Positions 52,226-60,007 of a DNA stretch of 64,000 nucleotides are shown in pieces. Numbering within the stretch: position 1 is the first letter of the stretch; each line of letters starts with the position of its first letter. Below the pieces are notes generated by a model, which was not told the origin of the DNA, searched no databases, and saw nothing but the letters and a program-made list of their open reading frames with translations. A program made the position numbers and the translations under genes. This DNA comes from Paracoccus sp. M683 (GTDB taxonomy: Bacteria > Pseudomonadota > Alphaproteobacteria > Rhodobacterales > Rhodobacteraceae), in assembly GCF_007096355.1 (NCBI RefSeq), contig NZ_VKDF01000001.1, positions 314,226 through 378,225 of the forward strand. Direction: 5' to 3'.

Positions 52226-53476
52226 TCAGGCAGTGTTCTTCCATTCTTCGACGGCACCGGCCCAGACCGCCCGCAACTGGTCCCATGACTGCCCGCCACC
52301 CGGGTTGGTTCCCGCGCCCGCCCCGACGGCCCAGCCGTTGACCAGCCAGTCGCGCCAGATCCCCAGGGTGAAATCGCCGGCCGCATTGCCGCCAACGGCG
52401 AACTGGCCCCAGTCATTCCCGACCAGTTGGACATGGTCGCCGTGATACATCTCGTCCGAGCAATAGCAGACAAAGCTGAGAGCCATCATCAGCCCGGTCG
52501 CGGCGCCATGGGCGCTGTCAACGGGGTAATGAACGCCGGCAACGGTGCGATTTTCAGCGATCCGGCTGGCCAGCCGGTAAAGCTGCTGGACCGCAACCGC
52601 CGATTCCTGGGTCAGGGGGTCCAGATTGGTGCCCTGTTCGCTGTATGGCACTGCCAGTTGGTCGCGCAGGACCGAGGCGAATCTTTGGGGATCGGCCGGG
52701 TCCTTGACGGCGAAATGGCGCAATGCCGCCAGAACCGTGGCGATGGCAAAGGATTCTGTCGCATGGCCACTGGGATAGGCGGAATGTCCCGGCGTCGGGA
52801 TGATCGGCTGGACGCGCGGTGACAGGTCGACAGGGCGCGGCACGCTGCACATGTATTTCACGCGATATTCATGTGCCGCCAGCGCCGAATGGAACGCCTG
52901 GATCAGCACGATCGTCCATTTCCGCGCATTGACATCCAACCGCTGCTGGGCCCCGAAAAAGGACAGGATATCACCCTGCTGCGACAGGATTTCCGCCATG
53001 CGGTCATCGCGCAGCTTCGCCCCCATGCGCAGGAAGGGCAGCTGCGACACCACCATATCGGCATCGGGCGGGGCCAGGCGGGCAATTTCCTGCCCCTCGG
53101 CCTGCACGATCACGTCCGGCCCGGTCGGGCCGTCGCCGGAGACCGAAAACATGGCGATGGCCTCGGCCCCCAGCACCGTCAGCATGACCGACGGATCCAG
53201 GCTGCGCAGGCGCCTCAGCTTGTCATAGGGCTGGCCATAACCAAAATCCTGCGGCCCGTCCCAGTAGCCGGGCTCTTGCCCGTTCCAGCTGCCGGCCAGG
53301 GCCTCGGCGCATTGCATGATCGCCACCGACAGCCCCGAATCAGAAACCCCGGCGGCATGCGCCCCGGTTATATTCGCGGCTATTCGGGACGCATTGTTCC
53401 CATGATTTCCCTGGTTCCCTTGATTGCCATTGTTCCCGTGATTACCGTGATTGCCGTGATTACCGTTGATACCCAT
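52226..53476 (-). CDS. PAP2-superfamily protein, vanadium haloperoxidase-like, with Gly-Asn-X N-terminus
   Basis: A 416-residue protein with the phosphatase/haloperoxidase active-site set: K-Y-M-C-S-V-P-R-P, Y-P-S-G-H-A-T-E-S, and R-T-V-A-G-V-H-Y-P-V-D. The large all-helical, soluble layout without membrane helices resembles vanadium-dependent haloperoxidases more than lipid phosphatases. Residues 5-28 are eight Gly-Asn-X triplets where X is His, Asn or Gln. No signal peptide is seen. The ATG at 53476 has GGGAG upstream. It is divergent from the SARP-like regulator gene 144 bases away, which may control it. Confidence 0.8.
   Translation of the reverse strand: MGINGNHGNHGNHGNNGNQGNQGNHGNNASRIAANITGAHAAGVSDSGLSVAIMQCAEALAGSWNGQEPGYWDGPQDFGYGQPYDKLRRLRSLDPSVMLTVLGAEAIAMFSVSGDGPTGPDVIVQAEGQEIARLAPPDADMVVSQLPFLRMGAKLRDDRMAEILSQQGDILSFFGAQQRLDVNARKWTIVLIQAFHSALAAHEYRVKYMCSVPRPVDLSPRVQPIIPTPGHSAYPSGHATESFAIATVLAALRHFAVKDPADPQRFASVLRDQLAVPYSEQGTNLDPLTQESAVAVQQLYRLASRIAENRTVAGVHYPVDSAHGAATGLMMALSFVCYCSDEMYHGDHVQLVGNDWGQFAVGGNAAGDFTLGIWRDWLVNGWAVGAGAGTNPGGGQSWDQLRAVWAGAVEEWKNTA
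53393..53464 (-). repeat. Nine-base tandem repeat coding Gly-Asn-X triplets
   Basis: Eight consecutive near-identical nine-base units inside the PAP2-type gene, coding G-N-H three times, G-N-N, G-N-Q twice, G-N-H and G-N-N. The DNA periodicity suggests growth by replication slippage, so repeat number may vary among strains. Confidence 0.8.
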
Positions 53477-53620
53477 TTTCCCGCGCTCCCGCTGTTCTTT
53501 CTGAATGATCTGCGCGCAAATCCCGATTTGGCAACCATTGCGCTACCTATTTGCTATGTATTCACGTGCAATTAACGCAGAACTACGCAAGAATCGTGTT
53601 TCAATCGGAATTGAACGACC

Positions 53621-55213
53621 ATGCCTCTGCACGCCAGACTGATCGGCGCCTTCCAATTGAGGGACGAAGCAGGACGGGATCTGACGCCGCGCGGCGCCAA
53701 ATCACGGGCCATGCTGGCTATGCTGGCGCTGGATCGCGATTGCCGCCGCAACCGCCGCTGGCTAGAGGCGCATCTGTGGTCGGATCGCGCGCAGGAACAG
53801 GCCATGGGCAGCCTGCGTCAGGCCCTTCGCGAGATTCGCAAGGCGCTTGGTCCTCATGCCGATTGCCTGCGAACCGACCGCGACAGCGTCTCGATCACCG
53901 ATCTGGTGATCGACGAGGATCAGGACCGGCAGGCGCTGGCGGCAGGCCGCGAGTTTCTGGAAGGCATGGATGTCGCCGATCAGGAATTCGAGGATTGGCT
54001 GCGCGACGAACGCATGCGGCGCAGCAATGACACGGCGCCGGCCACCGCAAGGCAGGTGTTTCCCGCCGAACGGCTGACCCTGATGCTGAAGCCTGTCCAC
54101 GGCACCGACCGGACCGAGGGTTTTCTCAGCCATGCGCTTGCCAATGCCATCGGCCAGCTGGTCGGCGAGTTCGTCGAGATCGACACCTATATCCTGTCCT
54201 CGGACCGCAGCGTCGTCGACCTGCCCGAACAGGGCTATCTGGTCACCGTCGACACGCTGGCCAAACCGGGTGTGACCCATCTGCTGATAGGCCTGTCCGA
54301 CCGCGCCAGCGGCCGCACCTTCTGGTCACGCCGCGCCAGCATCAAGGGCAACGAAACCGACATCATCGGCGATCAGGAGGTGCCAGAGATCGTCTTTCGC
54401 GCCGCCGATGCCGTTTGTGAATCGCTGGCCGGCAGCAAACGCACCGGCGCGGCCGAATTGCGGGCCGAGTTCCTGACCGCCAAGGCCGTCCGCTCGATCT
54501 TTGCCTTTGACAGCCGGTCCGTGCGGCAGGCCGATTCGCTGATGTCCGAGGCGATTTCCCTGCATCCCAACCCGCGCAGCTTTGCCTGGATGGCCTATAT
54601 GCGGCAGGTCATGGCGGTGGAACGGATCGAGACCGACTGGCACCGCATGCGTGGCGAGGCCGATGAATTTGCGCGCAAGGCGATGGAGTTTCCGGCCGAG
54701 AACCCGCTGGTTCTGGCGCTGGTGTCGCAGATCAGGGTGATGCTGGACGGCGACCCCGATATCGGGATCTGCCTGGCCCGCGACGCCATGCGGGCCAGTC
54801 CGCATAACCCGTTCTGCTATTCTGCGGTGGCAGGCGCGCAATTACGCATCGACCGGCCCGACCGCGCCCTGGACGCGGCGCGGCAGGGCGCGACGATCGC
54901 CGGGCAATCGGCGCTTAGCCCGTGGTGGCACAGCCTGGCCGGCCTGTCTGCCCTGGCCATGCGCAAGGACAATCTTGCCCGCAGCTATTTCGAAACAACC
55001 CTTGCCCGCGCCCCGAATTTCCGCACGGCGCTGCGTTGCCTGTATTTTCTGTATCAATCCGCGGGACAGCCGGAAAAGGCCGAGCGGGTTCTGTCGCGGC
55101 TGATCCAGCTTGAACCGGATTTCACCTTCGACCGGCTGCGGGACGATCCCGACTATCCGGCCGCCACGCTGCGCCGCTCGGGGTTGATCGGGGCGCCGAC
55201 ATCGCAGGGGTGA
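53621..55213 (+). CDS. SARP/BTAD-like regulator with winged helix and TPR repeats
   Basis: A 530-residue protein. The N-terminus (about 1-95) is an OmpR-like winged helix in the SARP arrangement (A-R-L-I-G-A-F-Q-L-R at the start, L-W-S-D-R-A-Q-E-Q-A-M-G-S-L-R-Q-A-L-R). The middle (about 145-260) resembles the periplasm-like or nucleotide-free sensory region seen in CadC-type and SARP-type regulators. The last 250 residues are helical TPR-like repeats (A-R-S-Y-F-E-T-T-L-A-R-A-P-N-F). No membrane helix is visible. It stands between the PAP2-type gene (divergent) and the DUF4123-toxin genes (same strand), so it may govern both. Confidence 0.7.
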   Translation: MPLHARLIGAFQLRDEAGRDLTPRGAKSRAMLAMLALDRDCRRNRRWLEAHLWSDRAQEQAMGSLRQALREIRKALGPHADCLRTDRDSVSITDLVIDEDQDRQALAAGREFLEGMDVADQEFEDWLRDERMRRSNDTAPATARQVFPAERLTLMLKPVHGTDRTEGFLSHALANAIGQLVGEFVEIDTYILSSDRSVVDLPEQGYLVTVDTLAKPGVTHLLIGLSDRASGRTFWSRRASIKGNETDIIGDQEVPEIVFRAADAVCESLAGSKRTGAAELRAEFLTAKAVRSIFAFDSRSVRQADSLMSEAISLHPNPRSFAWMAYMRQVMAVERIETDWHRMRGEADEFARKAMEFPAENPLVLALVSQIRVMLDGDPDIGICLARDAMRASPHNPFCYSAVAGAQLRIDRPDRALDAARQGATIAGQSALSPWWHSLAGLSALAMRKDNLARSYFETTLARAPNFRTALRCLYFLYQSAGQPEKAERVLSRLIQLEPDFTFDRLRDDPDYPAATLRRSGLIGAPTSQG

Positions 55214-55324
55214 TCACGACACCGTCCACCCGTCACCTGTTTCAGCGCCGGTCTTGCCGGCTCGCCAACACAGCCGCCTTGTCACGGGATCGTTGCATTC
55301 TTTCGCAATATGCTGATGAATTAT

Positions 55325-55362
55325 CGGACCTGCCGTCAGTGTTGATGGCAAAGGCAGGTCCG
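55325..55362 (+). promoter_or_regulatory. Hairpin upstream of the DUF4123 gene
   Basis: CGGACCTGCC and GGCAGGTCCG are perfect 10-bp arms with an 18-base loop, 48 bases before the DUF4123 start and 111 bases after the regulator gene. No T-run follows. It may be an operator or leader structure. Confidence 0.35.
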
Positions 55363-55410
55363 GCAAATGCCGATCCCATGGCTTCGACCGCGTGACGAGT
55401 GAGGTATGCG

Positions 55411-56436
55411 ATGCAGCAGGATGATCCCTGGTCCCTTGCACCCAGGCCCCCGCAAAAAGCCGATCAGCCCGCCGCGACGCTTGCCCAGGCCCTTCTGGCA
55501 CTGGATTACAGGGCAGCCCCGGCCTTTGCCGTCCTTGATGGCGCACAATTCGACAATCTGCCGCAAGCGCTGTTGATCGGCGGCTATGTCAGCCGCCCGC
55601 TTTATCTGGATCGCGGGGACAACAACCCCGAACAGATCATCACCGCCCCGCACATGGTCTGGCTGGACGAGCGCACCGAGAATGTCACCGGCAGGACACC
55701 GCAGGAAACGATACCCGCCCTGCTGAACCTGATCGCCGGCCGCCCCGCCGCCGTATTCTGGCAATGCCCGGCGGGTGGCGATGCGCTGTACCGGCACCTT
55801 CGCGGCATCAACATGGTGCTTTATCCGAAATCCGCCCTGCCAGATTTCGAAGAGCCGGCACCCGAAGACGGCCCGGCCGCCGATGATCCTGGGACGCATA
55901 CGCTGGTGCTGTTTCGCCATGCCGACAGCAATGTCATCGCCCAGACTCTGCCGGCGATGACTGCCGCCGAAACCGCGCGGTTCTTCGGCCCGGCCTCGCA
56001 GCTTCTGTTCGCGCCCGATCCTGACTGGGCCGGCGGCCGCGACTGGATCGGGGCGATGAAACCGGCGGCTTTGCCCAACCCGCCGCCCGGCCCGTTGACG
56101 CTGTCCGTCGAAACCGTAGATGCCATGTCGGGGATCGCGGATGAAAGCCTGCAAGGCGTGCTGCGGGCTTATCTAAAGGATACGGACGGCAGAATGTATG
56201 CAAGCTACAGCACCGAGGACATGGACCGGATCGTGATCAGGTCCATCGAAAGCGGTCAGGGCATCGGCTTCAAGGAAGATTTTTCCTATCTTTTCTGGTC
56301 ATATCTGATGATGGCGACGGGCGGCGCGATCGCCGACGACCCAGAGGTTCTGGCCGCGATTTCGCAACCCCGGCGCACCCCGGACGAACAGCTTGAACAT
56401 TACGTCGACAGCTTCTTGCGATCACGTGGATATTGA
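55411..56436 (+). CDS. DUF4123-domain protein, T6SS effector adaptor candidate
   Basis: A 341-residue protein. Residues about 30-200 match the DUF4123 pattern: A-V-L-D-G-A-Q-F-D-N-L-P near 43, then P-H-M-V-W-L, A-V-F-W-Q-C-P near 112, L-Y-R-H-L-R-G, and T-L-V-L-F-R-H-A-D near 165 with L-P-A-M following. DUF4123 proteins are chaperones that load a specific toxin onto VgrG in type VI secretion. The C-terminal 100 residues are acidic and helical and may hold the cargo-binding part. GAGG lies six bases before the ATG. The next gene, 18 bases on, encodes the probable cargo. No VgrG gene is adjacent, which is unusual. Confidence 0.78.
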   Translation: MQQDDPWSLAPRPPQKADQPAATLAQALLALDYRAAPAFAVLDGAQFDNLPQALLIGGYVSRPLYLDRGDNNPEQIITAPHMVWLDERTENVTGRTPQETIPALLNLIAGRPAAVFWQCPAGGDALYRHLRGINMVLYPKSALPDFEEPAPEDGPAADDPGTHTLVLFRHADSNVIAQTLPAMTAAETARFFGPASQLLFAPDPDWAGGRDWIGAMKPAALPNPPPGPLTLSVETVDAMSGIADESLQGVLRAYLKDTDGRMYASYSTEDMDRIVIRSIESGQGIGFKEDFSYLFWSYLMMATGGAIADDPEVLAAISQPRRTPDEQLEHYVDSFLRSRGY

Positions 56437-56454
56437 GTAGGGATTTTTTCCGCC

Positions 56455-57066
56455 ATGGCAGTAGGCCCGATAATCCAAGGGATCATACGCGTTCTGTTCG
56501 GTGTCGGCGGCAGGTCAGCCACCGGCACGGCCGGACGCACCATCGCGGGCGGCGCCGCCCGTGGCGGCCTGTCGGCGGCGCAGGTCGCGACGGCGGCGAC
56601 AAGGGCAAGATCAATCGCGCAGGCCGGATCACAGCGCTTTGCGCAATGGCGCAGCCGCTGCAGGACCTGCCTTCTGAACAAGGCCACCTGTGCTGCCGCA
56701 TTTGGGGGCGGCAACCCACCGACGATGAACCCGCCGCGCGGTGGCGCCTATGGCACGCTTGGGGCGCAGCGCGGTGTGGTCGAACGACACCACATTCCCC
56801 CGGCCGGGATGGGCGGACTGTCGCGCCATTACGGGCCCGCGATCCAGATGGACTTCCCCGACCACATCGCCACGCCGGGGCATGGCCGGGCAGGCCCGAA
56901 CTATCGCAACAGGATAGCCGGACAGCTTCAGCAAAGGGGCTTCATGGGCGTCATGCTGGCCGAGATGGGCTTTATCGAGCTGATGCATCCGGGGAAATAT
57001 ACAACCGCCATGGCCGAGGCGGCGGCCTATGCCACCTGCCTGCAACGGGCCCGCGAAATAAGATAG
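56455..57066 (+). CDS. HNH-type nuclease toxin candidate (T6SS cargo)
   Basis: A 203-residue protein. The first 50 residues are hydrophobic and Gly/Ala-rich. The C-terminal half has G-V-V-E-R-H-H-I-P-P-A-G-M-G-G (His112-His113) followed by G-P-A-I-Q-M-D and D-H-I-A-T-P-G-H-G-R, a pattern seen in HNH/endonuclease VII-like polymorphic toxin domains, where the His pair acts with a downstream His. It is small for a complete effector and has no PAAR or Rhs part, so it would need the adaptor encoded just before it. The immunity candidate follows directly. Catalytic activity is inferred, not proven. Confidence 0.65.
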   Translation: MAVGPIIQGIIRVLFGVGGRSATGTAGRTIAGGAARGGLSAAQVATAATRARSIAQAGSQRFAQWRSRCRTCLLNKATCAAAFGGGNPPTMNPPRGGAYGTLGAQRGVVERHHIPPAGMGGLSRHYGPAIQMDFPDHIATPGHGRAGPNYRNRIAGQLQQRGFMGVMLAEMGFIELMHPGKYTTAMAEAAAYATCLQRAREIR

Positions 57067-57078
57067 ATGGAGCGACAG

Positions 57079-57612
57079 ATGGATTGGACGATTTCACCCT
57101 ATCTCGGTGTGGGCGAGTTGAAATTCGGCATGTCACAGGCCAATGTCGCGCGCCTGCTTGGGCCGGCCGTGACGATCACCCAGGCCAAGGACATCCCCTT
57201 TCTGGAACCCGAGGATTATGAGGGCCTTTATTCGCATGAAGAGGTTCGGGCCTATGGCGGCGAGGATTACGAAAAGACCATGCCGACCGTCGCCTATCTT
57301 GACGACAGCGCCGTCAGCTTCACCTTTTTCGAGGTTCACCAGACGCTGAATATCGGCGGCATCCCGTTCTTTGACGGGCTGCCGCGTGACAATATCCTGC
57401 GGCTGAAGGACATGTCGCAAAGCATCGTTCACGCCGGCGAGGAATCCTATTTCTTCATGGATCTCGGGATAACCCTGCTTGACGAGAACATGTTCGATTT
57501 CAGCGACACCGTCATCGTCTTTGCGCGCGGGCAATATGATCGCTTTATCCGCGACGGGCTTGAAAGCGGATATTGCCAATTGATCAAGGGCAGTCTTGAT
57601 GACCTGATCTGA
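57079..57612 (+). CDS. Immunity protein candidate
   Basis: A 177-residue acidic protein without signal peptide or membrane helix, directly after the toxin candidate. It opens with V-G-E-L-K-F-G-M-S-Q-A-N-V-A-R-L-L-G, a segment found in small proteins next to polymorphic toxins, and is rich in Asp, Glu and aromatic residues, as expected of a protein that plugs a basic nuclease site. I place the start at the ATG 57079, preceded by GGAG six bases upstream; an ATG at 57067 immediately after the toxin stop is the alternative. I do not recognise a named family. Confidence 0.6.
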   Translation: MDWTISPYLGVGELKFGMSQANVARLLGPAVTITQAKDIPFLEPEDYEGLYSHEEVRAYGGEDYEKTMPTVAYLDDSAVSFTFFEVHQTLNIGGIPFFDGLPRDNILRLKDMSQSIVHAGEESYFFMDLGITLLDENMFDFSDTVIVFARGQYDRFIRDGLESGYCQLIKGSLDDLI

Positions 57613-57726
57613 CCGGCAGGGGCCGGCCCATATCGGTCGAATCAGGTAAGGGCCGGTCGCCTGGCGCGGGGATATGCGGAACCGGAACGGCATCGCCCGA
57701 CACCGTCAATATCGCGGCAAATCAAA

Positions 57727-57764
57727 GAAAAACCCCGGAAAGCCAAAGCTTTCCGGGGTTTTTC
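57727..57764. terminator. Strong bidirectional terminator
   Basis: Perfect 17-bp arms (57727-57743 and 57748-57764) with a CAAA loop. The arms carry a five-base A-run and a five-base T-run at their outer ends, so the hairpin ends in a T-tract on either strand. It lies just beyond the 3' end of the tRNA-Leu gene and also faces the toxin-immunity genes. Confidence 0.88.
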
Positions 57765-57772
57765 GTAGGACT

Positions 57773-57857
57773 TGGTGCCCAGGAGAGGACTCGAACCTCC
57801 ACGCCTTGCGGCACACGGACCTGAACCGTGCGCGTCTACCAATTCCGCCACCTGGGC
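57773..57857 (-). tRNA. tRNA-Leu (anticodon CAG)
   Basis: An 85-base tRNA. The acceptor arms GCCCAGG and CCTGGGC pair perfectly, the anticodon stem CACGG/CCGTG encloses the loop TTCAGGT, and a T-loop TTCGAGT is present. The long variable arm (T-G-C-C-G-C-A-A-G-G-C-G-T) marks a class II tRNA, as for leucine. CCA is encoded. It reads CUG codons, the main leucine codon of this GC-rich genome. Confidence 0.95.
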
Positions 57858-57874
57858 AGGTGTCGTGAGCGGGG

Positions 57875-57903
57875 TGAATACGGACAGTCGCGGGGGGTGT
57901 CAA
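57875..57903 (-). promoter_or_regulatory. Promoter of the tRNA-Leu gene
   Basis: On the minus strand TTGACA (57898-57903) and TATTCA (57875-57880) are separated by 17 bases, and the tRNA begins 17 bases after the -10 box. The -35 box is a perfect sigma-70 match. Confidence 0.78.
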
Positions 57904-57997
57904 TGGCCCGGAACGAAAAATTCGCGCCCCGGCCGTCGTCGGCGCCCAAGGCCGCGATCCCAACCCGCAAATCCGTGCCATGCCAGGCAGCGGCGTC

Positions 57998-58026
57998 TTG
58001 TCGGGCGGGGCTGGCTTGGGTATTGA
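57998..58026 (+). promoter_or_regulatory. Putative promoter of the NDUFA9-like gene
   Basis: TTGTCG (57998-58003) and TATTGA (58021-58026) are spaced by 17 bases, 36 bases before the start codon. Confidence 0.4.
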
Positions 58027-58062
58027 ACCTATAGGCACCGCACAAGAAAAAGGGGCGAGCGC

Positions 58063-59049
58063 ATGGCGAAACTGGTGACGATCTATGGCGGCTCGGGCTT
58101 TGTCGGGCGCTATGTCGCGCAAGAGATGGCCCATCGGGGGTGGCGCGTTCGTATCGCGGTGCGGCGCCCGGACGAGGCGCTGTTCACCCGCACCTATGGC
58201 GCGGTCGGGCAGGTCATCCCGGTCCTGTGCAACATTCGCGACGAAGCCTCGGTTCGGCTGGCCATGCAGGATGCCGATGCGGTGATCAACTGTGTCAACC
58301 TGACCGGCAAGCAGGGCAAAAGCACGTTCGAGACCGTGCTGGTCGACGGCGCCGCGCATGTGGCCCGGCTCTCGGCCCAGCTGGGCGTGCCGCGCATCGT
58401 CCATATCTCGGGCATCGGGGTGGATCCGCAATCCCCCAGCAAATATGTCGCTGCCAAGGCGCGGGGCGAGGCCGCCGTGCTGAAGGCGCGGCCCGACGCG
58501 GTCGTGCTGCGCCCCTCGGTCATCTTCGGGACCGAGGACCATCTGTTCAACCGCTTTGCCGGAATGACACGCCTTGGCCCCGTGGTCAGCATCGCCGGCG
58601 GGAACACCCTGATGCAGCCGGTCTTTGTCGAGGATGTCGCCGAAGCCGCCGCCACGGCGCTGGAAGGCAAGGCCGGGCCCGGCATTTATGAGCTGGGCGG
58701 CCCCGACGTCATGACCGTCGGCGAGATCATGCAGATGACGCTGAAAGCGGTCGACCGCCGCCGCGCCGTCGTCAACCTGCCCTTCTGGCTGGCCGGTATC
58801 GCCGCCGGCGTGCTGGACGCGGTGCAGGTCGTCAGCGGCGGGCTGATCCGCAACAAGATCCTGACCGGCGATCAACTGCACCTGCTGCGCCATGACAACA
58901 TCGTCAGCGAGGGCGCGCGGGGATTTTCCGATCTGGGCATCCAGCCCACTGCCCCCGAGGCCGTGATCGACAGCTATCTTTGGCGCTTCCGCCCGTCGGG
59001 GCAATATGACGCGATCAAGGATTCCGCCAAGAATTTGCGCCACAGCTGA
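58063..59049 (+). CDS. NDUFA9-like NAD(P)-binding protein
   Basis: A 328-residue atypical short-chain dehydrogenase related to the NDUFA9 subunit of respiratory complex I. The nucleotide-binding loop is [11 protein letters not shown] at 7-17; V-H-I-S-G-I-G-V near 115 and Y-V-A-A-K near 128 occupy the positions of the old catalytic core. A hydrophobic stretch near 240-260 may attach to the membrane. In alphaproteobacteria the protein is thought to help assemble or stabilise complex I. Its stop overlaps the uppP start (TGATG), as commonly found in this family of bacteria. Confidence 0.88.
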   Translation: MAKLVTIYGGSGFVGRYVAQEMAHRGWRVRIAVRRPDEALFTRTYGAVGQVIPVLCNIRDEASVRLAMQDADAVINCVNLTGKQGKSTFETVLVDGAAHVARLSAQLGVPRIVHISGIGVDPQSPSKYVAAKARGEAAVLKARPDAVVLRPSVIFGTEDHLFNRFAGMTRLGPVVSIAGGNTLMQPVFVEDVAEAAATALEGKAGPGIYELGGPDVMTVGEIMQMTLKAVDRRRAVVNLPFWLAGIAAGVLDAVQVVSGGLIRNKILTGDQLHLLRHDNIVSEGARGFSDLGIQPTAPEAVIDSYLWRFRPSGQYDAIKDSAKNLRHS

Positions 59050-59852
59050 TGCCAAACGACACGATTGTCGCAGCCGCCCTCGGCCTGCTTGAGGGGCTGA
59101 CCGAGTTCATCCCGGTCTCATCGACGGGCCATGTTTTGCTGGCCGGGCACTTCCTGGGCTTCGACTCGCCAGGCAATGCTTTCGAAGTCATGATCCAGCT
59201 GGGCGCTATTCTGGCGATCCTTGGGGTCTATGCCGGGCGGCTGTGGCGGATTTTCAGCAGCGCCCCGCATGATCCGCGCTCGCGCCGTTTCATTCTGGCG
59301 GTTCTGCTGGCCTTCCTGCCTGCCGTGGTGATCGGTGTGCTGGCCCATGGCATCATCAAGACCGTGCTGTTCGAAACCCCCATGCTGATCGCCGTCATGC
59401 TGATCCTGGGCGGCTTTGTCCTGCTGTTCGTCGATCGCATGGCCATCAATCCGCGCTATCATCAGGCCGAGGATTTTCCCCTGCCCATGGCCTTCAAGAT
59501 CGGCCTGATTCAGTGCCTTGCGATGATTCCGGGCGTGTCGCGTTCCGGCGCAACCATCGTGGGCGGGCTGCTTCTTGGGGCCGACAAGCGATCAGCCGCC
59601 GAATTTTCCTTCTTTCTGTCGATGCCCACCATGCTGGGCGCCTTTGTCTACGATTTTTACAAGAATCGCGATATTCTGGACGCAGCCGCCCTGGGCGACA
59701 TCGCCATCGGCTTTGTCTGCGCCTTTCTCAGCGCAATCTTCGTCGTCCGCTGGCTGTTGGGCTTTGTCTCGCAGCATGGTTATGGGCTGTTTGCATGGTG
59801 GCGAATCATCGTCGGCAGCCTTGCCTTGCTGGCGCTGGCGGTAGGTATGTAA
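59049..59852 (+). CDS. uppP: Undecaprenyl-diphosphate phosphatase UppP (BacA)
   Basis: A 267-residue inner-membrane enzyme with about eight helices that removes a phosphate from undecaprenyl diphosphate, recycling the lipid carrier of peptidoglycan synthesis. Both family signatures are present: [15 protein letters not shown] at 14-28 and [10 protein letters not shown] near 160-170, supplying the catalytic Glu, His, Ser and Arg. Length is standard. It is translated directly after the NDUFA9-like gene and followed by a hairpin. Confidence 0.95.
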   Translation: MPNDTIVAAALGLLEGLTEFIPVSSTGHVLLAGHFLGFDSPGNAFEVMIQLGAILAILGVYAGRLWRIFSSAPHDPRSRRFILAVLLAFLPAVVIGVLAHGIIKTVLFETPMLIAVMLILGGFVLLFVDRMAINPRYHQAEDFPLPMAFKIGLIQCLAMIPGVSRSGATIVGGLLLGADKRSAAEFSFFLSMPTMLGAFVYDFYKNRDILDAAALGDIAIGFVCAFLSAIFVVRWLLGFVSQHGYGLFAWWRIIVGSLALLALAVGM

Positions 59853-59880
59853 GCAAGACTGACCTATTTACAGGTCTTGC
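59853..59880 (+). terminator. Hairpin after uppP
   Basis: GCAAGAC (59853-59859) and GTCTTGC (59874-59880) pair perfectly, with inner ACCT/AGGT pairing, directly after the uppP stop. TTTTTT follows at 59888-59893, seven bases past the stem, so termination is likely but not ideal. Confidence 0.5.
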
Positions 59881-59922
59881 GCGCCGCTTTTTTCGCCGCG
59901 CAGCCATAAATCTTGCATTTAG

Positions 59923-59941
59923 GTCAGCATTGCTGACTTTT
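59923..59941 (+). promoter_or_regulatory. Short hairpin with T-run in the gltD leader region
   Basis: GTCAGC-ATT-GCTGAC followed by TTTT, 67 bases upstream of gltD. TGACTT (59934-59939) and TATTAT (59958-59963) with an 18-base spacer could be the gltD promoter, in which case the dyad overlaps the -35 box and may be an operator. Either reading is tentative. Confidence 0.4.
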
Positions 59942-60007
59942 AATCCCTCTGATGCTCTATTATTGCAGCATTCAGGGGATTTTCCGCAAAATAGAAGGTG
60001 CGCAGCC

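Noticed and set aside
53393..53464. Short tandem repeats as a possible CRISPR array
   Set aside because: The units are nine bases, in frame and without unique spacers; they code for Gly-Asn-X triplets.
48840..57612. A complete type VI secretion system or prophage
   Set aside because: No sheath, baseplate, tube, VgrG, capsid, terminase or integrase gene is present; only an adaptor and candidate effectors are seen.
57706..59055. A 449-codon minus-strand frame over the NDUFA9-like gene and tRNA-Leu
   Set aside because: It would read through a tRNA and a terminator and opposes a gene with a clear nucleotide-binding fold.
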